Shown piece after piece: positions 49,110 to 61,665 of a DNA stretch of 64,000 nucleotides (the stretch's first letter is position 1; every line of letters starts with the position of its first letter). Position numbers and translations under genes: made by a program. The stretch covers positions 3,038,001-3,102,000 of the forward strand of contig JACDQD010000103.1 of NCBI GenBank assembly GCA_019843655.1, read 5' to 3'. The notes under the pieces were generated by a model that saw only the letters and a program-made list of their open reading frames with translations, was not told the origin of the DNA and did not search any database. This DNA is from Lethocerus indicus (Eukaryota > Arthropoda > Insecta > Hemiptera > Belostomatidae).

Positions 49110-49880
49110 AAGTTGGATCAAGATAGCGAGAAAGCCGGAAAGGTCAGTGTTCCAAGCCGGTCCCGTCCCCAGGCCCGACAGTCTTCCTAGAAGCCGACCT
49201 CCCGGGGGTATATGTGGCGGGAGGAAAGGGGGGACTGACTCATTTATCTCGAGTTTTGCTCCGTGACATCGTATATATTTAGAGGGGGTCCGGTGGGAGG
49301 ACGGGGACTCACGGCTGTGGCATTCGGAGCGCGTTTCATTTTGAAAAGGGTATGATGTAACGCCCGGCGAGGGGGGCGGGCGGGGGTCCGCGACTGTACC
49401 GGCCCCCCCGGTCTGTACACCGACTATACCGGTCACGTACTACATATAGTATGCGGGGACGTGGGCGGTATTATTCCGGACGCGTAGCCGGCCCCGGCTC
49501 CCGCCCCCGTCTCGATTTCTCTTTGGCACGAAATAAAGGACTTATTGACCGTTAAGCAGCCCCACGTGTGGTCGGAGCACGCTCGCACCGGCCTAGCCCT
49601 CCCACCTTCCACCTCCCCTAGACTCCCGACTATTGGCACGGAGATAATGAACGGCCGGTTGTATAAAATTAGCACCGCTTCCTGTAGGCCGAGGGGAGGT
49701 ATTACCGCGAACCCGACTTAAACCTTTACTCTGACATATTTATATCTGCGTCGCCCCGCCGGTTCCCTTTACGACTTCTGGCAAAGTCGGTGATACGGAG
49801 TGAGTTCTATTTAGGGTACTTTTCAGTTAATCGTCGCTCGGGGTTTTCGCCCTTTCCACCTCCAACCTCCTCTGAAACCC
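49110..49880. other. large CpG-rich patch
   Basis: The longest GC-rich block in the window, about 770 bp, with G- and C-runs, a TGACTCA (AP-1-like) site near 49236 and unrecognised minus frames of 120 and 80 codons. Promoter, first exon or enhancer are all possible. Confidence 0.35.
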
Positions 49881-52780
49881 TGCTGCCCTCTCAACAGTAA
49901 TTACAATAATATGCTAATATTTTATCACCGGCGCTGCGGGATAAATGGTTCTTTCCTTAGTACACATTTCAATTGGAGACAAATTTGTACTTATTAATTG
50001 AGAGAAAAGTTATAAACCCAGAAAAAAATCATAATATAATCAGTGCGGTAGTTGTGTCCTTAAACAACTGCTTCCCAAATGTAAGTTGCGTAATGAAATT
50101 GAGAGTAAGTTTAGGTAAAGTAAGCAATTAAATGAGAGTAAAAAGACTTAGGGTTCGAGTTCGCTGGCGGATTGAATCCTCCTCTCATTACTTTGTATTG
50201 ATTGATCGCGAGGAATGTGAGGAAAACACGAAATAGAGTTCTATCGATAGTTTAGGAAGTTTTGACATTCTATCCGTTTGCCTTTCTCGATTCCTTCAAG
50301 GAGATTCGCGAGAGTAGTAAGAGAAATAATTCTGTAATATGTTAGAAAAATAAAAAAGAAACCCAGTACCTTGGCAAAACGCGATTTGGCTGCGTGGATT
50401 CCTTGGGACGACGCCAAAAATACTTTCTATGTTTCCAGAAATCAGCAGCGATGAAATATTGAAGGGAAAATATGATTTGGAGAGAAATTCGATAGAGGAA
50501 AGCGCTCTTGTCGGCAGTCTTTTTTAAAAATCATAAACACAACGATTTATCATTTTGTTTTAATATCCAGAAAAATGTTTAACTTAGCAACTGGGAATTC
50601 ATTTGGAATAATTCATAATAAACTAAAAAAGTGAAACATCAAATAGAACCATAGAGTATAAAAATAAAGGGCGAATTATCTGATATTATTAACAAGTTTA
50701 ATTTTGTGCTTTACTTTCCTGCCAAAGTTACCACGCTCTGATCGTCGCGACTGTTTTTGAAGAACTAATTTGTAAGGTTAATTTTTATTAAGCAACTGCA
50801 TTAAAATTATATAATTCGGTCGTTGCGATTAGTTCCGGTCTGTTTCCCTCACCCTCATAGTTTCCGGACTGCTGCCCCCTCATTTTTGAATCCGAAAATT
50901 CTGAATGAAGAATGGAAACGTCGCGGGGAGAGTTTCTCCCCGTCTCTTATTCCCCAAATATTTAGCCCCCATTTTTCTTGTATTATTTTTCTAAACATAA
51001 AATCTCGTTTACAGCTAGTCCAGGTTAAGAAGCTATAGACTCCATCCCAGTATCCTATCCCCCGTCCCCGGCGTCAATTTTTAAAAAGGGAATGCGATGA
51101 AAGAACCCCCCTGCCCGTCCGCCTCCTTATTTAGAAGGCTTGAATGACTCACGCTTGATTGAAGCGCGCCTATGGCACGTTATTCCCGAGTTGTTTTTAA
51201 TAACAGCTTTTTATTGATCGTGAGCCAGCCCCCATGAATTATTAAATAGCTTCGATAGTACCTCGATAAAAATGTATACATTTTTCTGGCTAAGTGTACA
51301 GTTACAGTACCCTGTCTGCATGAAAACCGTGTCCGCGTTCTGGAACGCCTAGCGAGCGTTATACTCGTATTTTAACAGTTTCCAGTTTAACTGTTTATTT
51401 GAAATTAAATGAAGAATTTTTCGGTACATTATTTCACCGGTCTGTTTCATTCTTGCGTCTCTGTGTAGTAACAAGAAACACGTTGTCGACTGGAAGACGA
51501 TCAATAAAAAGGAAGAAGAATCAGATTTTTTATTTATTAATTTCTCATTGAAAAATCGTTTTTCTCAATAATTCACATATTTCCCGAAAGAGGGCAGATA
51601 TTAAAACGTGTATCTCTTAAAGACCCGGAAGGAGCAATCGTTGGTGGGAAATTTATGGACAATATAAGTCCAGTAAAAGTCGCATGAAAAAAAATCGCAC
51701 AATATGAGTTTTGTAGCGTTTTCCCCCCACATTAGGCATTAGGTCTAATATCCTGTCACGGAGTGTAATAACTGTAATAATCCGATTTCTTTAACCGGCC
51801 GCTGCTGTCAGGTTATCGGGCCGCCTCGCCAACGGGGCGTATCCGTCGCTTGTACATCTGATAGAGTGGTCGGGGCGGGGGCCCACTTTCTCGCCCCCGG
51901 ACGGCGGTGAAATTGCGGCTTGCCGTGTTGTAAATTGGCGTACTCCGAGTTAAAAATACGGCCGGGCCGGTGGGCGTACTGTTAAGGTCCACCTTCCTGC
52001 TCGCACGGCTCCGGTTTTCACTGGCGATAGCGCTCTCGTAAATAAAAACTACCCAAAAAACCAAAAAATAAAAACTTTCGTAAAAAATATTCGTTCTTCT
52101 ATCTCCATTTGTGACGCAATTGTTTACATCAGCTATTCAAAAAGTTGACCGTATCGTGATGCGGCCGTTACACAATTTATCGCCTTTGAAATAATATTTT
52201 ATCTGCTCAAACTAATAGCTGTTCTATTTCTACTGTGAAAAGCTTAGCAGGTGAAGTGTGGTCTCGTAATGTTGTTCTTCTGTAATTTATTTGGAGTTGA
52301 CGTCAGTTAGGCGGCGTTAATTCGATTTGTTTTTTTTTTATAGTTTTTCAGTTCTGTAATTACCGCCAGTTTTTGGCATAAATCATTTTATTTTATTTTT
52401 TGAATGCTCTCCACTCAGAAAGTTGTAACTAGCATCGATACTAAGAGGCTATAAATTTATCAGTAGCTTAACAAGGTTGAAACGGATAATACTGTCCACA
52501 TATATGACCATGTTATAATTCGCAGAGCCATACTGATAATTCCCATAAATATCTATTATAGATAATCACATCTTTTATTTATACCGACATGTACTGGATC
52601 TCCAATGGATTTTTATGCAATACTATAAAGTTCAGTTACAAAGAAATAAAAAAAATTCGAGGAAGAATCCAATTTAAAAAGTTTTTACGTAGGAACCTGT
52701 CTGTAAATAGAAGGATGCGGTCAGACGAGCATAGTTTGGGGCGTGGAAGATACCTGGAGAAAGGAGTGTTATGTTAAAAC
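49881..52780. other. intergenic DNA
   Basis: AT-rich apart from a CpG-rich patch at about 51790-52030 and a CRE palindrome at 52298. No gene was recognised. Confidence 0.4.
52298..52305. promoter_or_regulatory. CRE palindrome TGACGTCA
   Basis: Full CREB/ATF consensus in AT-rich DNA. Confidence 0.3.
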
Positions 52781-52821
52781 GTTAGGCCCCGGACGGGTAA
52801 CGGTACACGGGGGCCTATTTA

Positions 52822-52865
52822 GAACAGGTAGTCCTACCTGCCGAGTACCTGTTCGGTCAGGTAGG
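52822..52865. promoter_or_regulatory. cluster of four CAGGTA sites in competing hairpins
   Basis: CAGGTA or its complement TACCTG occurs four times in 44 bp (52825, 52835, 52846, 52858), in alternating orientation. The arms can pair in mutually exclusive ways: 52822-52830 with 52846-52854 (9 bp), or 52833-52844 with 52853-52865 (12 bp, one bulged T). CAGGTA fits Snail/ZEB-type sites and CAGGTAG fits the insect Zelda site. Function is inferred. Confidence 0.4.
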
Positions 52866-54439
52866 CGACCCGGCGGCCTCTCCTTCCCTCCACACATCGC
52901 TCCATTAATTCCCGGCAATTAGCTCTGACAATTTGACCGGGTTTCGCTTTATTATCACTCCTTCGTCCGTGTATACCGTTGCTGACGCCCCCACCCGTAG
53001 ACGAAAAATAAATTCCCTTCCCCAATTGTAACTCTTTATATTTTATTAGAAAAATTGTCTCAACAATCTTACTTCTATAAGTATGCTTACAGTTGGAAAC
53101 AAATTGTAGCGAAATCAGTTCGGTATTCATCTGAGGGAGATGAACTTGTATTTTCAATGCCATCCGTTCATCTTCATTCAATAGTCAGAATTAAAAAAAA
53201 ATCATTTCAGTTATATTAGTAGGAAAACATCCTAGGTTAATCCTAGACACATTTGAATGTCATATTTTGCTAGTACCCGCCCCTTTTTCATTAAATATGT
53301 TTTGTAATTATTTATTAATACAAGTAAATAGTTTGGCCCTGCATAATGATCAATATTTTAAATTCACGCAGATAAATTATCTCAACTAATATTATTAAAA
53401 TATAGCGCCATATAATATAAATACAATATAAGTTCATTCAGTCGATAGTAATAAAAAAGTTGAACGATGAATTAGCATTGATAAACGTATGAATGTGCGC
53501 GGTTCGTTTATTTCTTTTAACGCTGAGTTGTAGTAAGATAAACGATATTTTCCAGAATGACTGACCGGCAGGACATAAAAATATTCAATGGATTCAAGCA
53601 TTGACAGTCATTCACCCGGTTCATTGACTTAATCCCTTGGGCGGGTTTCCGTTTTATCGGGGTCCCCGTACATTAGTCGATTGACCCGGCTTAGTGTCTC
53701 CCCCTCCGTATTAAAACCCCCCGAAACGTGAAAATGGCCCGGGTTCGATGACTCTTCTCCGCGTTACGTCGAGGATGTCGGAACGTTTGGAAAATATCAA
53801 GAGGAGAAAAGCTACGATTAATCCCGGGTCTCTTGCACACTCGGCCCCTATATATTACCACCCGCCTGTATTAAATCCTCTCCCTATAATTTATAAACTT
53901 CTATCCCTTTTTTTTCTCTGTTTACGGCGATTATATTTGACTTCAATTCTCCTTATAAGAAAGCGGCGCGAGACCCGACTGTAAACAAGTTGTTTTGAAA
54001 GACTGCCAGCGCAGATTTTATTTCGTCCCCGCCAAGCCAAGAAAAATGCACAGTCGAATTATGCTGTTCTTTTTTTGATTAATACTGATAAATAACAGGA
54101 TAATAATGTTATAAATCGGTAGTCACAACTTAATACCGTATAAAATTAATATCTGTGGTGTCACAATACTCACTTCCCTCTTCATTTTACAATGCTTACC
54201 TCAAAAACAACATAAAATCAGATTATACTGAAATATTCCTTTCGACTGGGTAAACTGGAGATTTTACGATATTGGAATCCAACACTTTTAAAAATACTTA
54301 AGTTAACAAATATAATATTCAAAATAGGTATTGTAAAATTGTTTCTCCGCATTCTTAGTTATTACTGTGCCCCGTTTTGCACTATTTATATACAATAACA
54401 TAAGTACTTATGTCACGTGTTACGTCACTCCCTTTCAAC
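52866..54439. other. intergenic DNA
   Basis: It is GC-rich to about 53000, then AT-rich. The 115-codon minus frame at 52834-53181 is unrecognised. No RNA gene was seen. Confidence 0.4.
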
Positions 54440-54646
54440 TTTCTCGTTTCCCCCCTCCCGCCTGGCATGAAAAGTCCTCTCTAATTGTTTTTACACCTAA
54501 TTATAGTGGCCGCCTATTTCGGTGCCGTGGTTATACAACTGTTCCAGGGTGTGGGGGAGCGTGTGTGGGTTATGTGTGTATGTACGCCCGCTGCTCCCGT
54601 CTACCGGTGGGACAGTATGGTCCGGCGGCCGGGGCCCGCCTCGCTT

Positions 54647-54682
54647 AATAAGGAGTGATAGCTCCCCGATCGCTCCTTTATT
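54647..54682. other. 13-bp hairpin with one bulge
   Basis: AATAAGGAGTGAT pairs with ATCGCTCCTTTATT around a 9-nt loop AGCTCCCCG, with one bulged T and one T-G wobble. Confidence 0.7.
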
Positions 54683-54696
54683 GACTCGCTCCTAGC

Positions 54697-54740
54697 CTCA
54701 CTCCTCCATCCTCCCTCCTCCCTCCTCCCTCCGCCTCCTC
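54697..54740 (-). repeat. polypyrimidine tract, G-rich on the minus strand
   Basis: Repeats of CCTCCCT give a minus strand with spaced GGG and GG tracts (GGGAGGAGGGAGG). This could form a two- or three-layer G-quadruplex. Confidence 0.6.
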
Positions 54741-54900
54741 TCTACCAACATGGAGAGTACCCGCGCCCCTAAACGCCCATGCGCCTGTTATTTAACCGTA
54801 TCGTTCTTTCCACCGCTCGGGAACGATCTGGGACCGACGATCGCAGTATGGACGCCTCAACGGAATGAAACCGGTGGTCCGAGGGTCTCTCCGCTTCTTT

Positions 54901-56489
54901 TTGTATTCGACAACTCCTTGCGTAATCGCGAAACAAAATTATTTGGGTGTTTTCATTGTTTCCATTCACTGTTAGTCAGTTTCCTGGCGGCACAGTTCGA
55001 AAAGTTGGAGATTTAGAATCCTCGCCTGTATCCACGGGGGATATTCTGTCTACTCTTTCAAATTTGTACTCAAAACTCACAATCTACTCCCAAAATTAAC
55101 TCGATGAAATCAGGAACGCCGTGTAAAATGTCCTAGGGCACATGTTGCGAAAACGAACCATTCTGAAAAGGCCCGATACACATTACAGACCTTTTATCCA
55201 GGTTTCCGTTTATTGTTTCAATAATTTCACCCGTCTTAACGACATCCTAAGACAGCATGATTAATTTAGAGTAAGTTGACAGAAAGTGTGAGGCCATGTG
55301 TAGAGCAAGGTGGTTGAAAACATGGGCGCTGGTGAGTCAATGGCGCCAAGAAAAAAGCGTCGGTGGACAAAATGGCCATCTGCAATATACGCACACGCAT
55401 TTATACACACCTGATATATGACATTATGACTCACAGTTTTAAAAAATAACTGATTTACCTCGCTATTTACTATAAGATGAAACTACTATAAAGTGCAGCG
55501 TACTCTTTCCGCAACAGACATAGATATGCCGGGTTGTGCCTTGCAATATGAAAGGTAATGACAACTGAAAGGCAGGAACGTTGGCTTTATAAAACGGATC
55601 AAGATAAGCAAAAATGGATCACTGAGAGTTGTGACCCCAGGGTTTTTTGTAACTATTATCAAGGTTAAATAATTCTTAGTGATGATTAATGCGTTTTCAC
55701 TTGTTGAATTTCTGTCTGGAAACTGGTAAATTTCCATACGTTCATTCGTATCATATTACATCATATAATGACTCACGGGTTTCGCAATTGTTTAACCTTA
55801 ATGATAACTCTTGATAATTCAAACAATTTGTTTCTAGCGTTTATTACCATTTTTATTATTACAATTTACGTTAGAATTATTGATAGCGATAGTCATATTA
55901 ATTCTTTCTCTCCATAGAAGAATTTATACTCTAGTTGACTAGATTTTGACTTACGTTTTATTTTGTATATGTTTATGTTCATTTTTCAAACCCCAAACAG
56001 TTTCAGCGTATTGGAGGAATTCTACCGCTGACACTCTGTGAAAAGAATAATAATATTAAATACCGAGCCTAAAAATAAAAATCGCGCATTCAGTGCAAGG
56101 AAGAAATTCATTGTGAATCATATTTGAGCTTAGGATTTTATTTCTTAGATTTTAATGCTATATAACTATTACTGTTTCATAGTTTATGTGATATTTAAAC
56201 ATGGTGTAATCATCATTCGTGCCTTTCCTTATTCTCCTCTAACCTCCTTACGCGAATGATACAAAATGAAGATTGTTTTGTTGAATCCAGAATATTAGGG
56301 GCCATCCGAAAGCTCGCAGCACCTCTCTGTATTTGTTCCTAATTGAAATTTATTGCTGCTACCTTTATTTTATATATAGTTGTACTACTAAGTATAAGCA
56401 GTAGGTACCGTCCGATCGAAAAACGTCCGCCATAATCGGTATTTGTTGTACCCGACCATTAAATTCACTCGAGACCTTAGGAACTGTAG
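54901..56489. other. AT-rich intergenic DNA
   Basis: Nothing recognised beyond short unrecognised frames. Confidence 0.45.
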
Positions 56490-57020
56490 TGGTGGCCGGG
56501 ACCTGCTAGCCGCCAGGTGGCCGGCCATTACCGATGGGAGAAAGAAAAGAATTCGAAGAACAGATGGAGTGGAAGTGGGGGATATTGTGAAAAGACCGGG
56601 GCTTGCTGTGTTCCTCCAGTGTGTTTGTGTGTGTGTGTATGTGTTTGAGTTGCTATGACGTCACGACCTGACCAACAGGTTATATTATACAGTGCCCTCC
56701 CCCCGAAGGGTGGGTGGGGGTGCCGCTCACACGCACACAGTGGCGGGGGCCAGACCGAGAGCTATTTGTGTAGCCTAACGCGTGGGAGAGAGGGCGGATA
56801 GACGCTCTTGTAACCTTCGCCAAGGTAACAGTCCTCCCCGGCCGTCCTTCCCCTCCCCGCCATTCGAGCGTAACATCCCTTTAACATTCCCTGGTGAAAT
56901 AATAACAGTTATATTACCATGATAATACCGACTCCCCCACTGCGGTATAACGGAAGTCCGTCCCGGTGGTGGGGTGCCTCCCGCATCCGCGCATCGATGT
57001 TTCTGTACGCGGCCAGCCTA
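56490..57020. other. GC-rich patch with CRE palindrome and G-run
   Basis: Contains a GT run near 56620, TGACGTCA at 56656-56663 and GGGTGGGTGGGGG at 56708-56720. No coding frame of note. Confidence 0.35.
56656..56663. promoter_or_regulatory. CRE palindrome TGACGTCA
   Basis: Full CREB/ATF consensus at the edge of a GC-rich patch. Confidence 0.35.
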
Positions 57021-59659
57021 AACCATAAACCGCCAAGAACATTTACTGGAAATATACAGCGAACAACATAGAATACTAAACAAGATCGTAATCCCAGCCA
57101 GAACTGAATACTAGCGCTGGAGCGAGACTAGTCTAATTTTAGAAGGCTCGGGTCTCCCGTATTTGTAATGTTGGGGATCTAGTAATACGAAACAAATTTT
57201 GGTTCGCGTGGGCATTCGAGAAGCGTCTTGAAAACTTCTGGTTCTGTTTTTACAGCCGGCGCTTCCGACGATTACTTTTCCATGATTCATATCCCGTTTG
57301 CATACAAGATATTTTCACTGTTTTCCCCCTTCAATCAACGGACCCAACAGATGTTTGAACGATGGTGTCTATTTAAAGTTCGATTGTTTGGCTTTTTAAA
57401 TGACGATTTTAACTTTGCTTATTCAATTTCACTGGTAACTATTATGCTGATAGCATTATACGAGTCTTCTAAAGTATCATTATACTGCAGTTTTGAATTT
57501 TCTTCGTTTCTCACTATTCCGCTCACTGTCTTATTCACTTTACTGCAACGAGATTGTCGATAACCAAATTTTAACTGATGCCAGAAAGAACAAATGCCAT
57601 TCACGAAGATGTGAATCGGGTCTAGTGTATCGTAGATCCAGATATGGGACAGTCTACACTGAAGGTCGCTTCTCATTCTATTCTAATCCTTCGGACGTTT
57701 CCTAATCCTAAAATAATAGTAAATAAAACAATGGATGACTACTCTATTGATATTTTATTGGCTTCGATATTCCTCCGCAGGCATATCCTTATATATCTTA
57801 AACTACATATTATCTTCTGTATTCATCTTCAGTTCTAATGAAGTTATTTTACGCTATGATTGTTACATTTTTATACATTTTTTGTGCATCTTTGTTAGAG
57901 ATTTGTTGCAAATGATTCGAATTCACGTCTCGGACGTCATGCCCTTCCAGTTCGAGGTCCTTTAGTCTGAAGAATAGCAGTGTCTGCTTGTTGTAGCCTG
58001 CCTGCGGAATGCCCGAAGGACGCTCTTCGGGTCACCAAATACGGCCTGTTCTTCAGGTCGGCCGAAAAAGCGAACGTGGTTCTTCTGCGAAATTTAGGTC
58101 GGTGCCTAAAATTAATTTTCTCCAACCGTACGGGACGCATATAAATACAAACATCCCTTAAACGACTCGTAGGTTTTTTTTTGTGGGTTCACGATCCCCA
58201 TTTTGAGTATTCCTTTTATGGAAACATTTTGTAACTTTTTGCTGTTTAAGCAGTTCGCGATATAAAACTAATGTGGACGTAACAGATTTAGTTGAATTTA
58301 GTTTTGATTTAGTTGAGTAGCTGTGCGACGAGCACTGTTTTAGTGTCATCTTATTTTTGTCTGGAGTAGTAACCAAAAATTAATCCTATAAATTATTAAA
58401 TGCATTTCCACAGCTTGGGCTAATTGGTGTAAAAAACCGGGCGTATTCAATACAGATGGAATGAAAATAGAAATATACTTTTCGTTAGTTTAAGGCCACG
58501 GTGGATTACAATAATCATTATCCCCGGACCTCGAATTTCGAAAAAATCTAAAATTAAAACACCCAGCGTATAAAGCCGTCGGCAGTTGTACGACAGGTAG
58601 AGAGCCCGGTTTCATATTTTTATCTCGGGCTCAAAAATAGATACTTATAACTTCTGGCCTCGTTTAATAATATCATCCGCCAAATTGTTCGGGTCGATTT
58701 TACTGTTTTCACTAAATCCCAAAAGTGGGTACAATAAATCGAGGAAGAATTAATAATGGAGAGATTTTTTATTTAAATATTTGAATATCGGCTGAATATG
58801 GGCTACCTTGTGGGTTGACACACCGACAGGATAATATGAAGCGTACGAATCACTACTAGTATCTTCAGCATAGCAGTTGAGATTAATAGGTACTAGGAAA
58901 TAAAATTTTGAGTTTATATACTGAAATGGTATGCTAGGCTGAATCTAAACCGAAATGTTGAAATGTCTGGTACTTGCATTGTATTGAACTCTTTTAAGGG
59001 TTCATGAAACTAGTATCACTGATCCGAAAACATTGTTGGAATGGTCAAAAAAGACGGACGGAAACCGGTCTATGAATAGACAGAAACAGGAGCTCGAAAG
59101 AATTGTTTCCCAGATGTGCAATTAAAATAAAATCTCGGATAACTCGAACTTCCTGTCCAACGCGTTTACTCAGAATCCTGATTCATTGATTCCGGTCCGC
59201 GCGTTAGAATTCAGTTCGGGGGGTTTCTGACCGACTGCTTCCCATCAAAACTGCCGATACGAGATAAGGCCGTCGCTTTCGACACCAGTGGCCGAGTGCC
59301 ATTCTGCATAATTGGACTCGGAGGTCCACTCTCCCCGTGGCGGAACCGAATTTGCCTTCAATTGCAAATTTCAACTGATTTAAAAAATGGAGTTTGCCAA
59401 CTCCGGTCCGCTCACGAGACTGGTCTGATAGATAATATCTGTTTTCGCGGTAAAAACGTTTTATTTATTTCCTGTAATTACATGTTACTGTTATAATTTT
59501 CGCGCACTCTCACTCTAGATATCGCATGCAGAAAAATTGATCTAATGTAATGAAATATTTGATTAAATTGCAACTAGTTTCTGGTTTAAAGAGTGTTCTG
59601 CATCGTAGCCACTAGCGCGTTTATTTTGAGAATTTCTGCGGTACAATCAAACGGGTCCA
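57021..59659. other. intergenic DNA
   Basis: Small GC-rich blocks lie at about 57930-58090 and 59160-59430. The 111-codon plus frame at 57228-57563 is hydrophobic and unrecognised. Confidence 0.4.
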
Positions 59660-60070
59660 AGTTCCAGGGCGGCCCACGTGATAAAGGTCGATGTATTGCA
59701 GGGAAAGAGAGAGAGAGAGAGAGAGAGAGACTGTGTGGTTATAAACATGGCTTCCTATTTATCGGTGTCGTTTGAGATAATACGCTCTGCTAGTCGGCCG
59801 TTCAGATAACGCTATCTGCGGGGCCCTCTGTTGTTATGTCACCGAGCCAGTTGGCACTCGGCTGGGTCTTGGACTCGGCCGAGCGTTATGTAACCGCCGG
59901 CCCCGACCGAAGCTGCTTACACTTCTTTATCGCTTATCTCTTTTTCTTTTCTCCGCTCCCTATCTCCGCGTCCTTTATCCGCCCGGGCTTCGTTCTCCTG
60001 CACACGTCCTTCGCCCCGCCTTACGGCTCGTTACTAATTTAAACTTTCGCGCGCTTCGTGCCACGTGATC
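59660..60070. other. GC-rich patch with (GA)n run
   Basis: A GA run at 59706-59730 opens a GC-rich block. Short unrecognised frames only. Confidence 0.35.
59706..59730. repeat. (AG)12 microsatellite
   Basis: Pure AG run of 25 bp. Confidence 0.93.
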
Positions 60071-61464
60071 TTGCAACTTCAAAACAATTATCACTATTAT
60101 TTGATATCACTTTCACTGTGAATGTACAAAACATTTACAAATTTGCTTATAGTTATTTGGTAATTTTGAAATTTTTTAAAATTCCATGCTTAAATTTAAT
60201 ACTTCTCGGGATAAAACTTACAAGCACCCCATGTCCTATTTGAATTAATATTATTGTAGTATGTCGGTAATTTTTTCAATTTTTATTTCACTTTTTTCTG
60301 TAAATCACTTAAAACAATACGAAATAAATAATTATAGCGTCACTGTAGCAGAGTCTAACACTTAGCCACAGAATGTTTATTCCTTCGTGTTTAATAATTA
60401 TAATTTTTTTATTTTAAAAATATTTTTTTTTTAACCTAAATTTGTCTCGTCTGCTTTCACTTCCATTAGTAAAATATTCCGCCGCCTTTTTGAAATAATT
60501 TCCGCCATAATTTTTCCCACGTTGGCCCGCTCCTTGTTTGGGAAGCCCGGGCATACCACCGGGCAGTGCGCAGCCTCCCTTCTGAGCGCGCCCCTTCCGG
60601 CAACCTCCTCAGTCCGCCCCCATTTCGGTATTGTTGGACAGGTGTCAGAAACAGGATCGGTGGGACCGCCTGAAACTGAAAGCTTCATAATACCACCCCC
60701 TTTAAATTAATTGGCGAATATATAAATTGCGGCGGCTCCCTGGAGCGTTTTGTAACATTTTTAATTTACCATCTTCAGCAGCCGGCGGAACAACGGACCT
60801 TAGTCATAGGGATGGCTATTTTGTTTTTAAAATTTCCATTTCACCCAATCAACTGTTATCTACAGTTTAGTGATACGATTCAAGTGCGGTATTTTAGAAT
60901 AATCTGAACATTGTATCATGAAAAATTAGTTAATTATGTAATTCTGGAGTATAATAAAAACGAAATACTAATAAACACTATTTTCTGTTTTCAGGTGAGT
61001 GTTTCAGATTTTACCCCTTCGCCATCGGCGGGCATAGACTGACGGACAGATTAACAGAGAAGGTATAGAAATAATTTCTTAACTAGAAAATATATATTCC
61101 AAAAATAAACTCTATACACCCCCCTTCCGCTATTATGCACTAAATATAATCAGTTAATACCTATTGAGTGCTGCATACAATAATGCTAGAAGGTTGAATT
61201 TTTTCTTTAATATAATTTTATTTGACTTGGTCCAAAAGTTACAATACACTGTCCTATTTTATGTGGTATTTACTTACATGATCTTAAATTAACGTTTATT
61301 TTACAAGATCGACAATGGATGATCACTGGTGTAAATGGTTTAGTCGAATAGCATGATGAAACGTACGCAACATTAGTAGGATTATTTTTAATATAGAATT
61401 TTAAAATAAAATTAGGTCATTTCTCTTTGTTCACACATCATCTAATAAGTCCAGGATTTAATAT
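60071..61464. other. AT-rich intergenic DNA
   Basis: A small GC-rich block lies at about 60500-60710. Nothing else was recognised. Confidence 0.45.
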
Positions 61465-61500
61465 GTAGTAGTAGTAGTAGTAGTAGTCTCAGTAGTAGTA
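61465..61500. repeat. (GTA)n microsatellite, interrupted once
   Basis: About eight GTA units, then CTCA, then about three more. Confidence 0.93.
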
Positions 61501-61636
61501 ATTAAATGTTTAATGTGTAATAGTTTTTAGATCTCCTATTTCCTATTCCCTTATTTATATCATAGATTAACATTGTATTATATGTAAAAATGTAATATTA
61601 TTATGTATTATTGTATTATTTGTACTATATGTTATT

Positions 61637-61665
61637 AAATATAACATGTATCACATGTTATATTT
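61637..61665. repeat. 13-bp inverted repeat with 3-nt spacer
   Basis: AAATATAACATGT, spacer ATC, then the exact reverse complement. It can form a tight hairpin. The surrounding DNA is very AT-rich. Confidence 0.85.

Larger units (their letters stand above)
54440..54900. other. GC-rich patch with hairpin and polypyrimidine tract
   Basis: Holds the hairpin at 54647-54682, then CCT/CCCT repeats to about 54740, then an ATG at 54750 that opens an unrecognised 88-codon frame to 55016. The order resembles a promoter and 5' leader, but no transcript evidence can be read from sequence. Confidence 0.3.

Noticed and set aside
10637..49918. POU octamers ATTTGCAT/ATGCAAAT (10637, 11535, 27764, 37704, 39738) and ATGCTAAT (23210, 27094, 49911)
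   Set aside because: The counts are close to what base composition predicts, so I do not claim enrichment.
50150..50190. GGTTCGAGTTCGC, a B-box-like string flanked by an 8-bp inverted repeat
   Set aside because: No A-box and no cloverleaf could be drawn.
52486..52496. TAATACTGTC, start of the miR-8/200 mature sequence
   Set aside because: No complementary 5' arm in the preceding 80 nt.
2021..60066. About a dozen CACGTG E-boxes
   Set aside because: Close to random expectation for this composition.
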